From positions 1-64,000 of the forward strand of contig NZ_JACGCJ010000007.1 of assembly GCF_021030645.1 (NCBI RefSeq): a DNA stretch of 64,000 nucleotides, in the 5' to 3' direction. The position numbers were made by a program, and so were the translations under genes. Shown in pieces: positions 1-8,391 of this stretch. Source of the DNA: Agrilactobacillus fermenti (GTDB taxonomy: Bacteria; Bacillota; Bacilli; Lactobacillales; Lactobacillaceae). The notes beneath the pieces are model-generated. The model had not been told where the DNA came from. It was given only the letters and a program-made list of their open reading frames with translations, and ran no database searches. Position 1 is the first letter of the stretch, and each line of letters opens with the position of its first letter.

Positions 1-2
1 AG

Positions 3-236
3 AAACCTAAAGTTTTGACCGTTGATGGCGAGAAAACAACCTATGACAAGGTAGTCTATGAAGAAACGGCAGATGTCATTGAAATCAGAACAAAGGTCTC
101 TGATGCAAATAAGGCAGCTGAGTTGTTGGGCAAGCGGTATTCATTATGGACGGATAAACTAGACATCCAAAGTTCAGATATCAATATTGTGATTGGTGGT
201 GATGACGATAATAACGATACAGATTCCGAAACCTAG
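3..236 (+). CDS. terS: Phage terminase small subunit, C-terminal part (5' end outside window)
   Basis: Only the last 77 codons are present; the reading frame is already open at base 3, so the gene starts left of the window. The tail carries a helical stretch (DANKAAELLGKRYSLWTDK) that matches the conserved region of Terminase_2-type small subunits, followed by an acidic Asp/Asn-rich end. The protein would bind the phage packaging site and recruit the large subunit. It overlaps the next gene by about 35 bases, the usual terS-terL arrangement. A TTG at 15 is in frame but there is no reason to think it is the true start. Confidence 0.8.
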   Translation, partial: KPKVLTVDGEKTTYDKVVYEETADVIEIRTKVSDANKAAELLGKRYSLWTDKLDIQSSDINIVIGGDDDNNDTDSET

Positions 237-1461
237 CAAGGTTTTCAACAAGCAATTCTATAAATCTTTATTTGATTATAAAACGTTTACGGAAGTTTAC
301 TATGGTGGCGCCAGTTCAGGTAAAAGCCATGGTGTTGTTCAGAAAGTTATCATCAAAGCCTGCCAGCCTTGGCGATATCCACGTAAGGTTTTATGGTTGC
401 GTAAAGTTGGGACCAGTGTTCGTGATTCAATCTTTGAAGATGTTAAGCAAGGGCTATCTAGCTTAGGCCTACTAACATATTGCAAAATAAATCAATCAAA
501 CTTTGAGATACAGCTACCAAATGGGGCTGTATTTTTGTTTAAAGGTATGGATGATCCCGAGAAAATTAAATCCATTAAGGGCATATCTGATGTAGTTATG
601 GAGGAAGCAACAGAGTTCAATTTGGAGGACTATACACAATTGACATTACGTTTAAGAGAGAAAAAACATAAGTTCAAACAAATCTACTTGATGTTCAATC
701 CAGTCAGTAAGCTCAATTGGGTCTACAAACATTTCTTTGAGGTGAATCAAGATGACACTAAGGTTATTCAATCTACCTATCACGATAATCAGTTTTTGGA
801 TGAGCGCTCGCGTAAAAATATCGAAATGTTGGAGAAATCAAATCCTGCTTACTATCGCATTTATGCCTTGGGTGAATTTGCCACCCTAGACAAACTGGTT
901 TTCCCCCACTTTGAAACTAGGCGATTGAATAAAGATGATCCCAAGCTCAGAAATATCAAGTCGTTATTTGGCTTGGATTTCGGTTTTGTAAATGATCCGT
1001 CAGCATTTATTCACGTCAAAGTTGATGAGAAAAACAAAGTGATCTATTTCATGGAAGAATATGCACGCAAAGGCCTACTAAATAATCAGATTGCTGAGGC
1101 TATCAAGCAGATGGGCTACAGCAAAGAAGTGATCACTGCCGATGCTGCTGAAAAGAAGTCAATTGAAGAGATTAAACGTGATGGTATTTCGCGAATCAGA
1201 CCAGCCAAAAAGGGCCCGGATAGCATTATTCAGGGTCTTTCTTTTCTTCAACAGTTTAAATTCGTCGTAGATGATCGTTGTGTCAAGCTCATTGAAGAGC
1301 TGCAAAACTACACTTATGTCAAAGACAAAAAGACTGGTGAATATCTCAATAAACCAGTGGATTCATATAACCATTTGATTGACGCTGTTAGATATGCCGT
1401 TGAAGAAATTAATGGGCAAGCGAAGCCAAAAGCTATTATTTTAAACAACACATTCATATAG
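202..1461 (+). CDS. terL: Phage terminase large subunit
   Basis: The ATPase-nuclease motor that pumps phage DNA into the prohead. Numbered from an in-frame TTG at 193, a Walker A loop (GGASSGKS) lies at residues 38-45 and a Walker B-like VVMEEATEF near residue 135, followed by a coupling segment (LMFNPVS). The C-terminal RNase H-like nuclease shows GLDFGFVNDPSAF, then ITADAAEKKS and finally YNHLIDAVRYAVEE, supplying the acidic metal ligands. About 420 residues is normal for the PBSX/SPP1-like Terminase_3 family. TTG, GTG and GTG codons at 193-199 are in frame, but ATG at 202 is preferred. The stop is immediately followed by the portal gene's ribosome site. Confidence 0.95.
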   Translation: MTIITIQIPKPSKVFNKQFYKSLFDYKTFTEVYYGGASSGKSHGVVQKVIIKACQPWRYPRKVLWLRKVGTSVRDSIFEDVKQGLSSLGLLTYCKINQSNFEIQLPNGAVFLFKGMDDPEKIKSIKGISDVVMEEATEFNLEDYTQLTLRLREKKHKFKQIYLMFNPVSKLNWVYKHFFEVNQDDTKVIQSTYHDNQFLDERSRKNIEMLEKSNPAYYRIYALGEFATLDKLVFPHFETRRLNKDDPKLRNIKSLFGLDFGFVNDPSAFIHVKVDEKNKVIYFMEEYARKGLLNNQIAEAIKQMGYSKEVITADAAEKKSIEEIKRDGISRIRPAKKGPDSIIQGLSFLQQFKFVVDDRCVKLIEELQNYTYVKDKKTGEYLNKPVDSYNHLIDAVRYAVEEINGQAKPKAIILNNTFI

Positions 1462-1464
1462 GAG

Positions 1465-3090
1465 GTGAGTACTATCGCTGATACAGTTTCTGTGCCAGGG
1501 TCTATTACGGATAATGGCCTTTTTATTTATCCTAAGGATCAAGATCTAGGTGGAGTAGAACTCAAACAATTCGTCAATTATTATCAAAATAATTTGCTAA
1601 ACCAGTACCAAAATAAAATGAATCTATATCTTGGAAAACATAATATTTTAACGTCAAAAACCCACCGAAATGGTAGTATCGACAATCGAAATGTGGCGAA
1701 TCTGGCGCACTATGTCGTTGATACTTACAATGGTTACTTTATAGGTATACCTCCTAAAATTTCGTTAAGTGATACTGTCAATAATGATAAATTGCAAGCG
1801 TGGATGAATCGTAACTCATTTGTAGATGTACTAAGTGAAGTTAGCAAACAAGTTGATATCTATGGTCGTTCATTTGTATTCGTCTATCAAAATGAAGACA
1901 GTAAAACACATATTGCCTTTAGTGACCCAATGCACTCATTTATGATTTACGATGACACCGTTCAGCAAGAGCCACTAGCTTTTGTTCGTTATATTTATGA
2001 TGACAGTAATAAATTTAGTGCGACTGTGTATTTTTCTGATTACGGTGTTCAAGTTGATAATGACTTTAATTACGGTGAAAAATTACCTAACGTATATGGC
2101 CACGTTCCAGCAGTTGAATTTTTTGAAACTCAAGAGCGTCAAGGCGTTTTAGATAATATTGATACATTGCAAGACGCTTTAGACAAGGCCCTAAGCCAAA
2201 AGGCAAATCAAAATGAGTATTTCGATAATGCTTATCTGGCAATTTTAGGATTACGGTTGCCTGAAAACACAGATGGTACACCCAACTTTAAATTAATTGA
2301 AAATCAAGTTATCTATAGTCCTGACGCAGATGCAGCAAATGCAAAAGTCGAGTTTCTAACAAAACCCGATGGGGATACGATGCAAGAACACTTACTTGAT
2401 CGTTTGACTAATTTAATTTATCAAATTTCGATGGTGCCAAACTTAAATGATGAAGCTTTCAGTGGGAATAATTCTGGAGTAGCTTTACAATTCAAATTAT
2501 TACCTATGAAGAATAAAGCACAAAATAAAGAGCGTAAGTTTACCCAGTCTTTACGCAATCTTTATGCAGTTTTATTTAGCACCGGTACAATTATTCCTGA
2601 ATCGAATAAAGATGCCTGGGAAGAGCTAAAATTTAAATTTACACGTAATATGCCGGTCAACTTAGCAGATGAAGCCGACGTTGTACAAAAGTTGGATGGT
2701 CAAGTGTCAGATGAAACTAAACTTAGTGCCCTATCATTAGTCGATGATCCTAAATCAGAATTGGATAAAATAGCGAATGAACAGTCTGAACGAACTAAGA
2801 GAGCTATTCAAGATAGTGCTTCTGCGACAGATATTCAAAAGAGCACTGCATCGGCATCGGCTTTGGCTAGTGATGGTGATACGACGATTCAGAAAGTTAG
2901 CTTAAATGGCGCTCAAATTACATCGTTAGTAAACATCGTTCAATCGGTTGCTGCTAAGACACTGCCATACGATTCAGCGTTAGCCATGTTGACAGCTTCA
3001 TTTCCATTCAATGAAGCCCAAGCTAAAGAGATGTTGGGTAATGCTGGGAAAGGGTTCAACTTGAGTAAGGATGACGTTAATGGCATCTAA
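1465..3090 (+). CDS. Phage portal protein (SPP1 gp6-like)
   Basis: A 541-residue portal of the Phage_prot_Gp6/SPP1 family; it forms the dodecameric ring at the capsid vertex through which DNA passes and to which the connector proteins dock. Recognisable features are the N-terminal LAHYVVDTYNGYFIGIPP segment, the central wing/stem region, and a Ser/Ala-rich linker near the end (SASATDIQKSTASASALA). The start is uncertain: the GTG at 1465 directly overlaps the strong AGGAGG, giving no spacer, and the next in-frame GTG is at 1492. It overlaps the MuF gene by 11 bases. Confidence 0.93.
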   Translation: MSTIADTVSVPGSITDNGLFIYPKDQDLGGVELKQFVNYYQNNLLNQYQNKMNLYLGKHNILTSKTHRNGSIDNRNVANLAHYVVDTYNGYFIGIPPKISLSDTVNNDKLQAWMNRNSFVDVLSEVSKQVDIYGRSFVFVYQNEDSKTHIAFSDPMHSFMIYDDTVQQEPLAFVRYIYDDSNKFSATVYFSDYGVQVDNDFNYGEKLPNVYGHVPAVEFFETQERQGVLDNIDTLQDALDKALSQKANQNEYFDNAYLAILGLRLPENTDGTPNFKLIENQVIYSPDADAANAKVEFLTKPDGDTMQEHLLDRLTNLIYQISMVPNLNDEAFSGNNSGVALQFKLLPMKNKAQNKERKFTQSLRNLYAVLFSTGTIIPESNKDAWEELKFKFTRNMPVNLADEADVVQKLDGQVSDETKLSALSLVDDPKSELDKIANEQSERTKRAIQDSASATDIQKSTASASALASDGDTTIQKVSLNGAQITSLVNIVQSVAAKTLPYDSALAMLTASFPFNEAQAKEMLGNAGKGFNLSKDDVNGI

Positions 3091-4510
3091 TATTCATAAT
3101 GAGGCCTACTGGAAAAGGCGTGAAGCTGATGAAGCGAATTTTATTAACGATAACATCAAAACGGATGAAGACTTCAACAAAATCATTCAAAAATATTATG
3201 ATGACTTAATTAAAAGTATTAATGATCAAATCAATGATGAATATTTAAAGTATGCAGATCGCAACAATTATACGATGACACAGGCACGTAAAAAAGTTAC
3301 TGAACAGGATGTTCAAGCATTCTCTAATAGGGCCAAAGAAATTGTTACAGAGGCACAAAAACTTTATAAAGAGAAGGGCAAGGTAACTTATGCTGACTTC
3401 TCAAATGAGATAAATCAACAATTAAGGCTTTATAATGCAACCATGCGTATCAATCGTTTAGAGTTAATCAAGGCACGAATAGCTCAGGAAGTGTTAGCAA
3501 CCAGTATACACGTCAATCAAGCATTCGAAGCTAAGCTGACTGGTGACTACTTATCCGAGATTAAACGTCAATCTGGTATTTTAGGGCAAAATATTATATC
3601 CCCAAGTACCAAAAGTATCAGTAAAATTGTCTATGCTCAAACAGGTGGTGCTAATTTTAGCCAAAATCTATGGAATGATGACGCAGTACTTCGTGCCAAA
3701 CTCAATCAGGCATTAACACAAAGTATACGGCAAGGTTTGAGTCCTAAGTCACTAGCTGACAAATTAAAGCCTCTAGTCAAAAATGATGTCCGAAATCGAA
3801 CTAATGTAGCTGAACGTTTAGCGAGAACTGAATCTGCTCGAGTTCAGGCAAAAGCTCAAGTAAATAGTTTTAAAAATAATGGCTATGATTACTGTAAATG
3901 GATAGCTGAGCCAAGTGCCTGTTCAGTCTGTCGAAATATTGCAGATCAGAAAAACTTTAGGGGTATGGTCGGTGTTTATAAAGTATCTGAGGTACCGTAT
4001 TTACCGGCACATCCTAATTGCCGTTGTTCGCTCTCTGCCTGGTATACGCCATTAAATGACAAAGAATATGCTGCTATAACGCGATATGTTTCTCCCGATG
4101 CATACGCTTTAAATGATACACTTAGACGTGGAAGTAAATTAACAGATGCTCAAAATGAATGGATTAACAATTTGGACACTGCATTAGATAAACTGCCACC
4201 TTATCAAACGGATAAGTTATATCGTTCTATCTCTCTACCCAATGATCAAATTTCTGAGTTTGTCAATCAATATATCGTTGGAAAAGAGGTAGATTTATCT
4301 CAGTATATTTCAACGTCAAAAGATGTTTATGACTCGAATGATACCGTCAGGCTTGTCATAAAAAGCTCAAAAACTGGTAGAGATATTTCACATTGGAATC
4401 CATCTGAATCCGAAGTATTATTTAAACGAGGTACTAGGTTTCTTGTTACTAACCGATATCTTAGCAAGGATAAACATAAGCCTATAATTGAGGTGAGAGT
4501 CATTGACTAA
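3080..4510 (+). CDS. MuF-type minor head protein with C-terminal ADP-ribosyltransferase-like domain
   Basis: The N-terminal half is helical. It is followed by a MuF/head-morphogenesis domain with CRNIAD and HPNCRC cysteine-histidine motifs, typical of the minor capsid protein made next to the portal. After about residue 330 comes a second domain with the three signatures of arginine-type ADP-ribosyltransferases: LYRS (Arg382), a STS triad (411-413) and E443-S-E445. All key residues are present, so it may be enzymatically active. MuF proteins fused to toxin domains are known in temperate phages; they could be carried in the virion and delivered with the DNA. ATG 3080 is favoured over ATG 3071 because AAGGA at 3067 is then 8 bases upstream. 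Confidence 0.88.
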   Translation: MASNIHNEAYWKRREADEANFINDNIKTDEDFNKIIQKYYDDLIKSINDQINDEYLKYADRNNYTMTQARKKVTEQDVQAFSNRAKEIVTEAQKLYKEKGKVTYADFSNEINQQLRLYNATMRINRLELIKARIAQEVLATSIHVNQAFEAKLTGDYLSEIKRQSGILGQNIISPSTKSISKIVYAQTGGANFSQNLWNDDAVLRAKLNQALTQSIRQGLSPKSLADKLKPLVKNDVRNRTNVAERLARTESARVQAKAQVNSFKNNGYDYCKWIAEPSACSVCRNIADQKNFRGMVGVYKVSEVPYLPAHPNCRCSLSAWYTPLNDKEYAAITRYVSPDAYALNDTLRRGSKLTDAQNEWINNLDTALDKLPPYQTDKLYRSISLPNDQISEFVNQYIVGKEVDLSQYISTSKDVYDSNDTVRLVIKSSKTGRDISHWNPSESEVLFKRGTRFLVTNRYLSKDKHKPIIEVRVID

Positions 4511-4673
4511 TAAAAAGCCATATTCTGATAAACGATGGCATGATCCTCTTCTTGGAAAGTCTGTTGGGAAGGGTAAAAAATTGACCGCTGAAGAAAAGAA
4601 ACGCGATCAAGAGTTTGTAGATGCTGTTTATAAAGCAGCTAAAGAAAAAAATAAAACTAACGATGAACAATAA
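4503..4673 (+). CDS. Small basic phage protein, 56 residues, overlapping the MuF-ART gene
   Basis: This short gene starts at TTG 4503 inside the last codons of the MuF-ART gene and has a good ribosome site (GAGGTGAG at 4490-4497). The product is charged and Lys-rich, starts MTNKKPYSDKRWHDP, has a middle GKGKKLTAEEKKRDQEF and ends in a short helix. No family is recognised. The tight overlap indicates co-translation with the upstream protein, which makes a partner or neutralising role for the ADP-ribosyltransferase domain conceivable; a plain structural role is just as possible. A terminator-like hairpin follows directly. Confidence 0.65.
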   Translation: MTNKKPYSDKRWHDPLLGKSVGKGKKLTAEEKKRDQEFVDAVYKAAKEKNKTNDEQ

Positions 4674-4705
4674 GATCATGAAAATTAATTCATGGTCTAT
4701 TTTTA
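4674..4705 (+). terminator. Terminator-like hairpin after the MuF gene pair
   Basis: A 9-bp stem (4674-4682 with 4689-4697, one G-U pair) is followed by a T-rich tract. It separates the packaging/portal block from the scaffold-capsid block and could reduce read-through between them. Confidence 0.55.
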
Positions 4706-4792
4706 TGCCTTTTTTCCTCAGGTCAGGCTTTAAAGAAACCTGTGAGTAGGATAGACATCCAAGTCTTAAAAAAGAGTAGAGGAGTTTTTAAT

Positions 4793-5458
4793 ATGAATTA
4801 CAAGCAATATGTTTTGAGCGTCTTGGGTAATCGCTCTTTTGCACCTGATACGGGTAGTGATGGGGCTGATCCTTCTGTCGGTGACACAAGCCAAGAGTCA
4901 AGTGACCTTGAACCAGAGTCGAAGCTCGATGAAACAAAAAGTGCAAAACCTGAGCCTGATAAAGATGATACTCAAAAAAAGGACAAAACATACTCTGAAA
5001 GTGAATTGAATCAGATTATCCATGAACGTTTGGAACGCGATCGCCGTCAACGTGAGAAGGAACTTAATGAAGCTGAGAAATTGAAAAAAATGTCTGATTC
5101 CGATCGTTCTAAATATCAGGTTGAAAAACTACAAAAAGAGTTGGCCGACCAAAAAGCAATCAATGATCGAAATGAAATGTCCAAAGTGGCTCGTAGTTTA
5201 TTTACTGATGAAGGAATTCTTGTTGACGAGAATGATCTGTCACTTGTTGTAACGACAGAAGCCTCATCAACCAAAGCTAATACAAATACCTTAATTGATC
5301 TGATTAATCGCGTTAAAGCCGAGGAGAAAAAGAAATATTTATCTGGCCAAACGCCAAAAGTAAGTCATCAATCACTTAAAGACCCAGGCATACAGGCTGC
5401 AGAAGTGCGCAATCAAGCAAATACAATCACCCAAGATCCATGGCATAAAAATAATTAG
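4793..5458 (+). CDS. Phage head scaffold protein (DUF4355-like)
   Basis: A 221-residue highly charged protein: an acidic Ser/Asp/Glu-rich N-terminus, a long predicted coiled coil (about residues 75-140, rich in Glu, Lys, Arg and Gln) and a more polar C-terminal third. This composition and the position between MuF and the capsid genes are those of DUF4355 scaffold proteins, which organise the capsid shell and leave before packaging. The start at ATG 4793 is set by AGAGGAG a few bases upstream; an upstream in-frame start at 4742 lacks a ribosome site. Confidence 0.85.
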   Translation: MNYKQYVLSVLGNRSFAPDTGSDGADPSVGDTSQESSDLEPESKLDETKSAKPEPDKDDTQKKDKTYSESELNQIIHERLERDRRQREKELNEAEKLKKMSDSDRSKYQVEKLQKELADQKAINDRNEMSKVARSLFTDEGILVDENDLSLVVTTEASSTKANTNTLIDLINRVKAEEKKKYLSGQTPKVSHQSLKDPGIQAAEVRNQANTITQDPWHKNN

Positions 5459-5469
5459 GAGGGATTTTC

Positions 5470-5787
5470 ATGTATGTAGATAAAAGGAAAACGGCAACAC
5501 AGATTAATTTTTTAGATAGTGAAAAGTTTATTTCTTTTACTAAGTATGCCGACCCATCTGTCCTGGCAGATCAGACGAAAGACGGTATGTTACCAGCTGG
5601 TTCAATTTTTCCAAAGAATGATGGTAGTGCTGAGGGAATTACAATCAATGATGTAGATTTGAGCAAAGGTACTCAACCAGTTGGAGTAATTGTTGAAGGC
5701 TATATCAACGCAAAACGATTACCGACAACACCAGCTGCAGCTGCTATTACTGCTCTATCCAAAATTACATTTAGCAATATTAAATAA
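5470..5787 (+). CDS. Probable capsid decoration/head protein
   Basis: A 105-residue protein between scaffold and major capsid, a position usually occupied by a head decoration (cement) protein in phages with E-type capsids. It contains a Gly/Pro-rich beta-type region (KDGMLPAGSIFPKNDGSAEG) and an Ala-rich segment near the end. The ribosome site is AGGAGG just before ATG 5470. Assignment rests mainly on position and size; a specific family match is not certain. Confidence 0.6.
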   Translation: MYVDKRKTATQINFLDSEKFISFTKYADPSVLADQTKDGMLPAGSIFPKNDGSAEGITINDVDLSKGTQPVGVIVEGYINAKRLPTTPAAAAITALSKITFSNIK

Positions 5788-5805
5788 AACTAAGGAGTTG
5801 ATAAA

Positions 5806-6858
5806 ATGTCACGAATTACTGACTTATTTACACAACCGACATTGATCAATTACATCAATAATCGGACTTTTCCAACATTACTTGGTGAAACTTTATTCCC
5901 AGCGACAAAGATTCAATCATTAAAATTACAATATCTGAGAGCCGGTTCTAACGTTCCTGTTATCGCACCTATTGCTGCATTTGACACTGAAGCACAAATC
6001 GGTAGCCGAGAAGCGGCCATCCAAGAGGCAGAATTAGGCTATATTAAACGTAAAATGCAACTAAAAGAAGAAGATTTAATTGCGTTAAATAACCCACGAA
6101 CAGTACAAGAAGAGCAGTATCTCAAGCAACAAGTTTATAACGATGTCGACAACTTAGTTGCTGGAGTTAATGCTCGGGTTGAATTAATGCGCATGCAGGC
6201 TTTATCGACGGGTAAAGTCACTGCATCTGAGGATAATCCAACCACGGTAGTTGACTATCAGGTACCACTTGAACACCAGGTCAAACCTGCTAAAGTTTGG
6301 ACAGATGAAGCTTCAGATCCAATTCAAGATATGCAAGATTGGATTTCCACAATGAACATTGCACCTACTCGAGCATTAACTTCTAATAAAGTACAAACCG
6401 CTCTATTGCGGCATAAAGGCATTGCTCAGTATTTTAAGACAGCTGGAATGATTCCAACTATTGGTAACTTAAATGCCCTGTTGCAACAATTTGGTCTACC
6501 AACATTAGTCACCTACGATCAACAATATCGTGAACAGCAAGCTGATGGCACTTATAAAAAACAACGGTATTTTCCAGAGGATGCTTTCGTAATGTTTGGA
6601 CCAGATACATTAGGAAACACGGTCTATGGACCAACACCAGAGGAAAATCGTTATTTATCTGGTGGCACACAAGATTCAAATATCGGCAATGTCTTTGTCA
6701 CAATCTATGAATCTAATTTAGATCCGATTGGTACTTGGGAAAAAGCAGCGGCCACTGCTTTACCTTCGTTTGCAGATGCTGATAATGTTTTGCAAGTTAG
6801 TGGCTTGTTAGCTGCAACAAAAGATGATAAGCAAGAAGCGGGTGGTACGGGAAACTAA
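5806..6858 (+). CDS. Phage major capsid protein (E family)
   Basis: A 350-residue shell protein of the phage major capsid protein E family: the N-terminus (ITDLFTQPTLINYINNR) and the ETLFPATK and KRKMQLKEEDL segments fit that family well. The 0-frame product ends GGTGN. The last two sense codons before the stop form a G GGA AAC slippery heptamer followed by a GC-rich stem-loop, so a fraction of ribosomes should continue in the -1 frame and make a roughly 396-residue form with a HeH/LEM-like tail. The ribosome site AAGGAG lies just upstream of ATG 5806. Confidence 0.93.
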   Translation: MSRITDLFTQPTLINYINNRTFPTLLGETLFPATKIQSLKLQYLRAGSNVPVIAPIAAFDTEAQIGSREAAIQEAELGYIKRKMQLKEEDLIALNNPRTVQEEQYLKQQVYNDVDNLVAGVNARVELMRMQALSTGKVTASEDNPTTVVDYQVPLEHQVKPAKVWTDEASDPIQDMQDWISTMNIAPTRALTSNKVQTALLRHKGIAQYFKTAGMIPTIGNLNALLQQFGLPTLVTYDQQYREQQADGTYKKQRYFPEDAFVMFGPDTLGNTVYGPTPEENRYLSGGTQDSNIGNVFVTIYESNLDPIGTWEKAAATALPSFADADNVLQVSGLLAATKDDKQEAGGTGN

Positions 6859-6884
6859 CACCGCCGTCTAATCAGGGCGGCGTG
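6849..6884 (+). other. Programmed -1 ribosomal frameshift signal at the capsid stop codon
   Basis: The heptamer GGGAAAC (6849-6855) is in register as G GGA AAC in the capsid frame, directly before the TAA stop. After a 5-base spacer comes a stem with at least five consecutive G-C pairs (6861-6865 with 6876-6880) and a 10-base loop. Slippage of both tRNAs by -1 leads into an open frame that runs to a stop at 6995. All three standard elements (slippery site, spacer, stem) are present. Confidence 0.82.
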
Positions 6885-6995
6885 AATGATTCAAATACAG
6901 TGGCAGAGATCACGGCTTATCTTGATGCGAATCACATTAATCATGATGGTATTACAAAAAAAGCTGATTTGTTGGCTTTAGCTTTAAAGAGGTAA
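6855..6995 (+). CDS. Frameshift-encoded HeH/LEM-like C-terminal extension of the capsid protein
   Basis: Read in the -1 frame after the slippery site, this stretch adds 46 residues to the capsid protein: a Pro/Asn/Gly linker (LTPPSNQGGVNDS) and then a small helix-extended-loop-helix unit (VAEITAYLDANHIN, then ITKKADLLALAL). The second part resembles HeH/LEM domains found at the ends of phage structural proteins. A GTG at 6882 could in principle start a free 37-residue peptide, but it has no convincing ribosome site. The extension would sit on the outside of a minority of capsid subunits. Confidence 0.72.
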   Translation, partial: LTPPSNQGGVNDSNTVAEITAYLDANHINHDGITKKADLLALALKR

Positions 6996-6999
6996 CGTT

Positions 7000-7362
7000 A
7001 TGAGTAATTTAGACGATGTAAAAACGCTATTAGATATCACCAATACTGATAGAGATAAACTGCTGTCATTGATTTTAAAAAATACCGAATCCTCATTAAA
7101 AATAAAGATAAATCTAGAATCCAATAAAGTGATACCTGATGAGCTTAATTATATTGTTACAGAGGTAGCTGTGGCGCGGTTCAATCGAATTGAAAATGAG
7201 GGTATGAAACAATACTCTCAATCGAGCCAAGGTATTACGTTTTATGATAGTGATTTTGACCCCTATCTTGCCGATATTGAATTATGGCGTAAGAATAACG
7301 ACGCCAAATTGAATTCGTTAGGTAGTGTCCAATTTATTAATGGATATGGTGGTCAACCATGA
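7000..7362 (+). CDS. Phage head-tail connector (adaptor) protein
   Basis: A 120-residue protein with the helical N-terminus and VTEVAVARFNRIENEGM segment typical of the Phage_connect_1/SPP1 gp15-like adaptors that extend the portal ring. The C-terminal part (ITFYDSDFDPYLADIELW) is also typical. The GAGG ribosome site lies inside the end of the frameshift-encoded capsid tail. It overlaps the next gene by 4 bases (ATGA). Confidence 0.85.
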   Translation: MSNLDDVKTLLDITNTDRDKLLSLILKNTESSLKIKINLESNKVIPDELNYIVTEVAVARFNRIENEGMKQYSQSSQGITFYDSDFDPYLADIELWRKNNDAKLNSLGSVQFINGYGGQP

Positions 7363-7661
7363 GATATAACACACTTGTAACTTTCATCAATAAGGAAAAT
7401 GAAGCATATAACCCTGATACTGGTCGTTATGAATCGCTTGAAGAAAAACATCAGCTTTACGCCAGTGTAACTAGTGAAGGCATTGAGGAAGCAGCGTTGA
7501 TTACTGGTGGACCTGATCAAGAAACTATCGTCATTAGGCTAAGAGAGAAGCCTGGGTTTTCTTTTGATAAATTTATCATTGGTCAAAAGCAATACAAGGT
7601 TCTAAAACCAATACAGCTAAGGCATCAATATACAATTATTGGTGGTGAAATGCATGGCTGA
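7359..7661 (+). CDS. Phage head closure protein (SPP1 gp16-like)
   Basis: A 100-residue mostly beta protein beginning MRYNTLVTFINKE and containing the KFIIGQKQYKVLKP strand pattern of Phage_H_T_join head-closure proteins. It would sit below the adaptor and stop DNA leakage until the tail docks. It is translationally coupled to both neighbours by short overlaps. Confidence 0.82.
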   Translation: MRYNTLVTFINKENEAYNPDTGRYESLEEKHQLYASVTSEGIEEAALITGGPDQETIVIRLREKPGFSFDKFIIGQKQYKVLKPIQLRHQYTIIGGEMHG

Positions 7662-7995
7662 CTATCAACTAAATTTAAGTGGCGATAGAGAACTGATTAC
7701 GCTCATGAAAAAGATGACTGATTTGAATGGTGTCAAGCAAGCTATTAAAGAAGCTGGGGCCCAAATGGATCAAGTTTCGGCAAAAGCAACACCAGTCCAA
7801 ACAGGTAATTTAAGGAGATCAGGACTACTAGAGCTAGATGATGATGGCTTAGGGGTTCAAAAGGGCTACAACACGAATTATGCAGCTTATGTTGAGTTTG
7901 GTACTCGCTTTTTTGCGGGAAGATTTTATCTAAAGCGTGGATATCTTGCAGGCAAAGAAACATTGATGACTTCTTTGCAGAGGTGGGTAACATGA
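7654..7995 (+). CDS. HK97 gp10-like tail completion protein
   Basis: A 113-residue protein with the family hallmarks: a helical N-terminal half, KATPVQTGNLRRS in the middle, and YAAYVEFGTRFFAGRFY before a C-terminal helix. HK97 gp10-like proteins act at the head-tail joint or in tail completion. ATG 7654 is preferred over the upstream in-frame start at 7639, giving the usual length and a GGTGG ribosome site. Confidence 0.87.
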   Translation: MADYQLNLSGDRELITLMKKMTDLNGVKQAIKEAGAQMDQVSAKATPVQTGNLRRSGLLELDDDGLGVQKGYNTNYAAYVEFGTRFFAGRFYLKRGYLAGKETLMTSLQRWVT

Positions 7996-8375
7996 ATCCA
8001 TATGAAGAACTTCATAATTGTTTATTTAAATCGTTTACCAAACTAGGTTATCGAGTTTTTGACTTTTTACCACGTAATGTTAAAAATCCATATCCATTTA
8101 TTTATCTAGGTGAACAGTTTAATACAGATATTCCGACAAAAACACGTCAGCTTGGTGAATCGGCATTAGTGATTCATATTTACAATGACTACCATGAACG
8201 TGGGAAAACTGCAGCAATTCTATATGAAATAGCCATGTTTTTATACGAGCTGGAATATACCGGTCACTTTAAATGGCAATTGCAAGCTCCAATAACGCAA
8301 AACATGGTTATGGATGAGACCACAAACGACAAGCTTTGGCATGGTATTGTTCAAACGACAATCAAACATTTGTAG
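7992..8375 (+). CDS. Phage tail terminator-like protein
   Basis: A 127-residue alpha/beta protein between the gp10-like gene and the major tail protein, the standard place of the tail terminator (SPP1 gp17 / lambda gpU role), which caps the tail tube. It contains PYPFIYLGEQF and a helix followed by LYELEYTGHFKWQL. Start at ATG 7992 overlaps the previous stop as ATGA and has GAGGTGG upstream. Confidence 0.75.
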   Translation: MNPYEELHNCLFKSFTKLGYRVFDFLPRNVKNPYPFIYLGEQFNTDIPTKTRQLGESALVIHIYNDYHERGKTAAILYEIAMFLYELEYTGHFKWQLQAPITQNMVMDETTNDKLWHGIVQTTIKHL

Positions 8376-8391
8376 AAAGGTGGAATTCAAC

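Noticed and set aside
6882-6995. Independent 37-codon gene starting at GTG 6882
   Set aside because: No suitable ribosome site, and the in-register slippery heptamer with stem-loop explains the frame better as a capsid extension.
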